Origin: Bermanella sp049115935
GTDB taxonomy: Bacteria > Pseudomonadota > Gammaproteobacteria > Pseudomonadales > Oceanobacteraceae
Length of the DNA stretch: 64,000 nt
NCBI GenBank assembly: GCA_049115935.1
Contig: JAGDZK010000034.1
Location: forward strand, 1 to 64,000
Direction of reading: 5' to 3'
Below the pieces are notes generated by a model. That model did not search any database, was not told where the DNA came from, and worked only from the letters and a program-made list of their open reading frames with translations. Position 1 is the first letter of the stretch; the number at the start of each line of letters is the position of its first letter. Position numbers and translations under genes: made by a program. Below, in pieces: positions 63,223 to 64,000 of this stretch.

Positions 63223-64000
63223 ATGATGTGGCTATTAGATTCGTTATTAGCAGGTTGGTTGCTTAGCTTAATGAGCGGGCCGCTTGGCAGTTTTATCGTT
63301 TGGCGTCGCATGGCTTACTTTGGTGACACCCTAGCCCACAGCGCACTATTGGGTATTACCTTGGGCTTTATGTTTGATGTGCAATTAAATATCGCCATCG
63401 TGTTGTGCGCGGTATTTGTGGCATTGATCTTAGCCAGTTTGCAACGCCAGCACTTTATTCCCAGTGATACCTTGCTAGGCTTAGTGGCCCACACCACATT
63501 GGCCGCAGGGCTTGTAACTTTAAGTCTTGTGGACAATGTGCGCATCGATATTAACGCTTATTTATTTGGTGACTTATTAGCGGTTAACCGCCAAGACTTA
63601 ATCACCTTGGCCATCGGCAGCGCCTTGGTCTTGTTAGTTTTATCGCGCATGTGGAAAGGTTTATTAGCGGCCAGTGTGTCAGAAGAGCTCGCCCAAGTTG
63701 AAGGTTATCAGGTGGCCCGTTTGCGTTTACTGTTCATGGTATTACTGGCAGTGGTAATTGCTGGAGCCATGAAGCTAGTGGGGGTTTTGCTCATTACTGC
63801 GCTACTGATTATTCCGGCGGCAGCGGCTCGACCGTTAAGCCAGGGGCCAAAACAAATGGCCGCCTTAGCCACCATTATTAGTATGCTGGCTGTGGCCATG
63901 GGGCTTGGTTTGTCTTACTTCTTTGATACCCCGGCTGGGCCGAGTATTGTGCTGACCAGCGCATTTTTCTTTTTACTGAGCCAAAGTGGCTATCGATTAT
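63223..64000 (+). CDS. znuB: Zinc ABC transporter permease ZnuB, 3' truncated by the window edge
   Basis: The frame begins ATGATGTGGCTATTAG one base after znuC and stays open to the window end (259 codons visible). The protein is polytopic: LLDSLLAGWLLSLMSGPLGSF, WRRMAYFGDTLAHSALLGI and LLITALLIIPAAAARPL are typical of ABC-3 (ZnuB) permeases. No stop is reached; about the last few residues are missing if it has the usual 260–265 length. AAGGGAGAG upstream serves as the ribosome site. Confidence 0.93.
   Translation, partial: MMWLLDSLLAGWLLSLMSGPLGSFIVWRRMAYFGDTLAHSALLGITLGFMFDVQLNIAIVLCAVFVALILASLQRQHFIPSDTLLGLVAHTTLAAGLVTLSLVDNVRIDINAYLFGDLLAVNRQDLITLAIGSALVLLVLSRMWKGLLAASVSEELAQVEGYQVARLRLLFMVLLAVVIAGAMKLVGVLLITALLIIPAAAARPLSQGPKQMAALATIISMLAVAMGLGLSYFFDTPAGPSIVLTSAFFFLLSQSGYRL

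Overview
The window comes from a Gram-negative gammaproteobacterium of moderate GC. The glnK–ubiK–comM, cytochrome c4/c5–engB–sRNA–polA–DUF2782–thrB and znuA/znuCB blocks resemble the Pseudomonas/Oceanospirillales lineages. A marine Oceanospirillales-type bacterium is my best guess. This is inference from gene content only; no 16S gene is present.

Layout. (1) 1–6.2 kb: the start of a P-II gene (minus), ubiK, then a zinc-homeostasis insert (COG0523 GTPase behind a Zur-box-like palindrome, an AztD-like periplasmic protein, a Zur-type regulator), then comM. (2) 6.3–9.9 kb: a compact, AT-richer, four-gene accessory cassette (serine-acetyltransferase-like, AlaX-like tRNA-editing protein, MFS transporter, CysK-like PLP enzyme) that looks like production, export and self-protection for a beta-substituted alanine. 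(3) 10–17.3 kb: Rep helicase, a glycine/asparagine-rich repeat lipoprotein, a secreted protein, a zinc phospholipase C/P1-nuclease-type protein and a cytochrome c5. (4) 17.5–37.3 kb: a genomic island between an intact tRNA-Arg(CCG) gene and a 28-bp copy of that tRNA's 3' end. No integrase remains; an internally deleted IS3-family element lies at the tRNA end. The island carries one seven-gene operon on the minus strand. (5) 37.4–46.9 kb: a G8/beta-helix lipoprotein, a TonB-dependent receptor, a sterol-desaturase-family protein and an imelysin/DUF4856 lipoprotein pair, probably iron-related. (6) 47–64 kb: mostly housekeeping genes: htpX, a diguanylate cyclase, an EEP-fold phosphohydrolase, dsbA, cytochromes c4 and c5, engB, an ErsA/Spot 42-position small RNA with a sigma-E-like promoter, a globin, polA, a DUF2782 gene, thrB, egtD/egtB, and divergent znuA and znuCB.

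The most striking element is the island operon. In transcription order it encodes a CHASE2 sensor with degenerate kinase motifs, a stand-alone receiver, a PgsC/CapC-like membrane protein in which the PgsC unit is duplicated and followed by two copies of a soluble domain, a large membrane-anchored periplasmic protein, a small periplasmic possible zinc amidohydrolase, a 1696-residue exported protein ending in an outer-membrane barrel-like region, and a 1409-residue protein with HEAT-like repeats, a transmembrane segment and a PgsB/CapB Mur-ligase-type domain. The last five genes are joined by 4- or 11-base overlaps. PgsB and PgsC are the core of poly-gamma-glutamate synthesis in Bacillus, which has no outer membrane. 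I infer a Gram-negative poly-gamma-amino-acid-type synthesis and secretion machine with its own outer-membrane export step.

Protein calls come from motif and sequence recognition without database searches. Start codons were chosen by ribosome binding site and family length where the longest reading frame looked over-extended.
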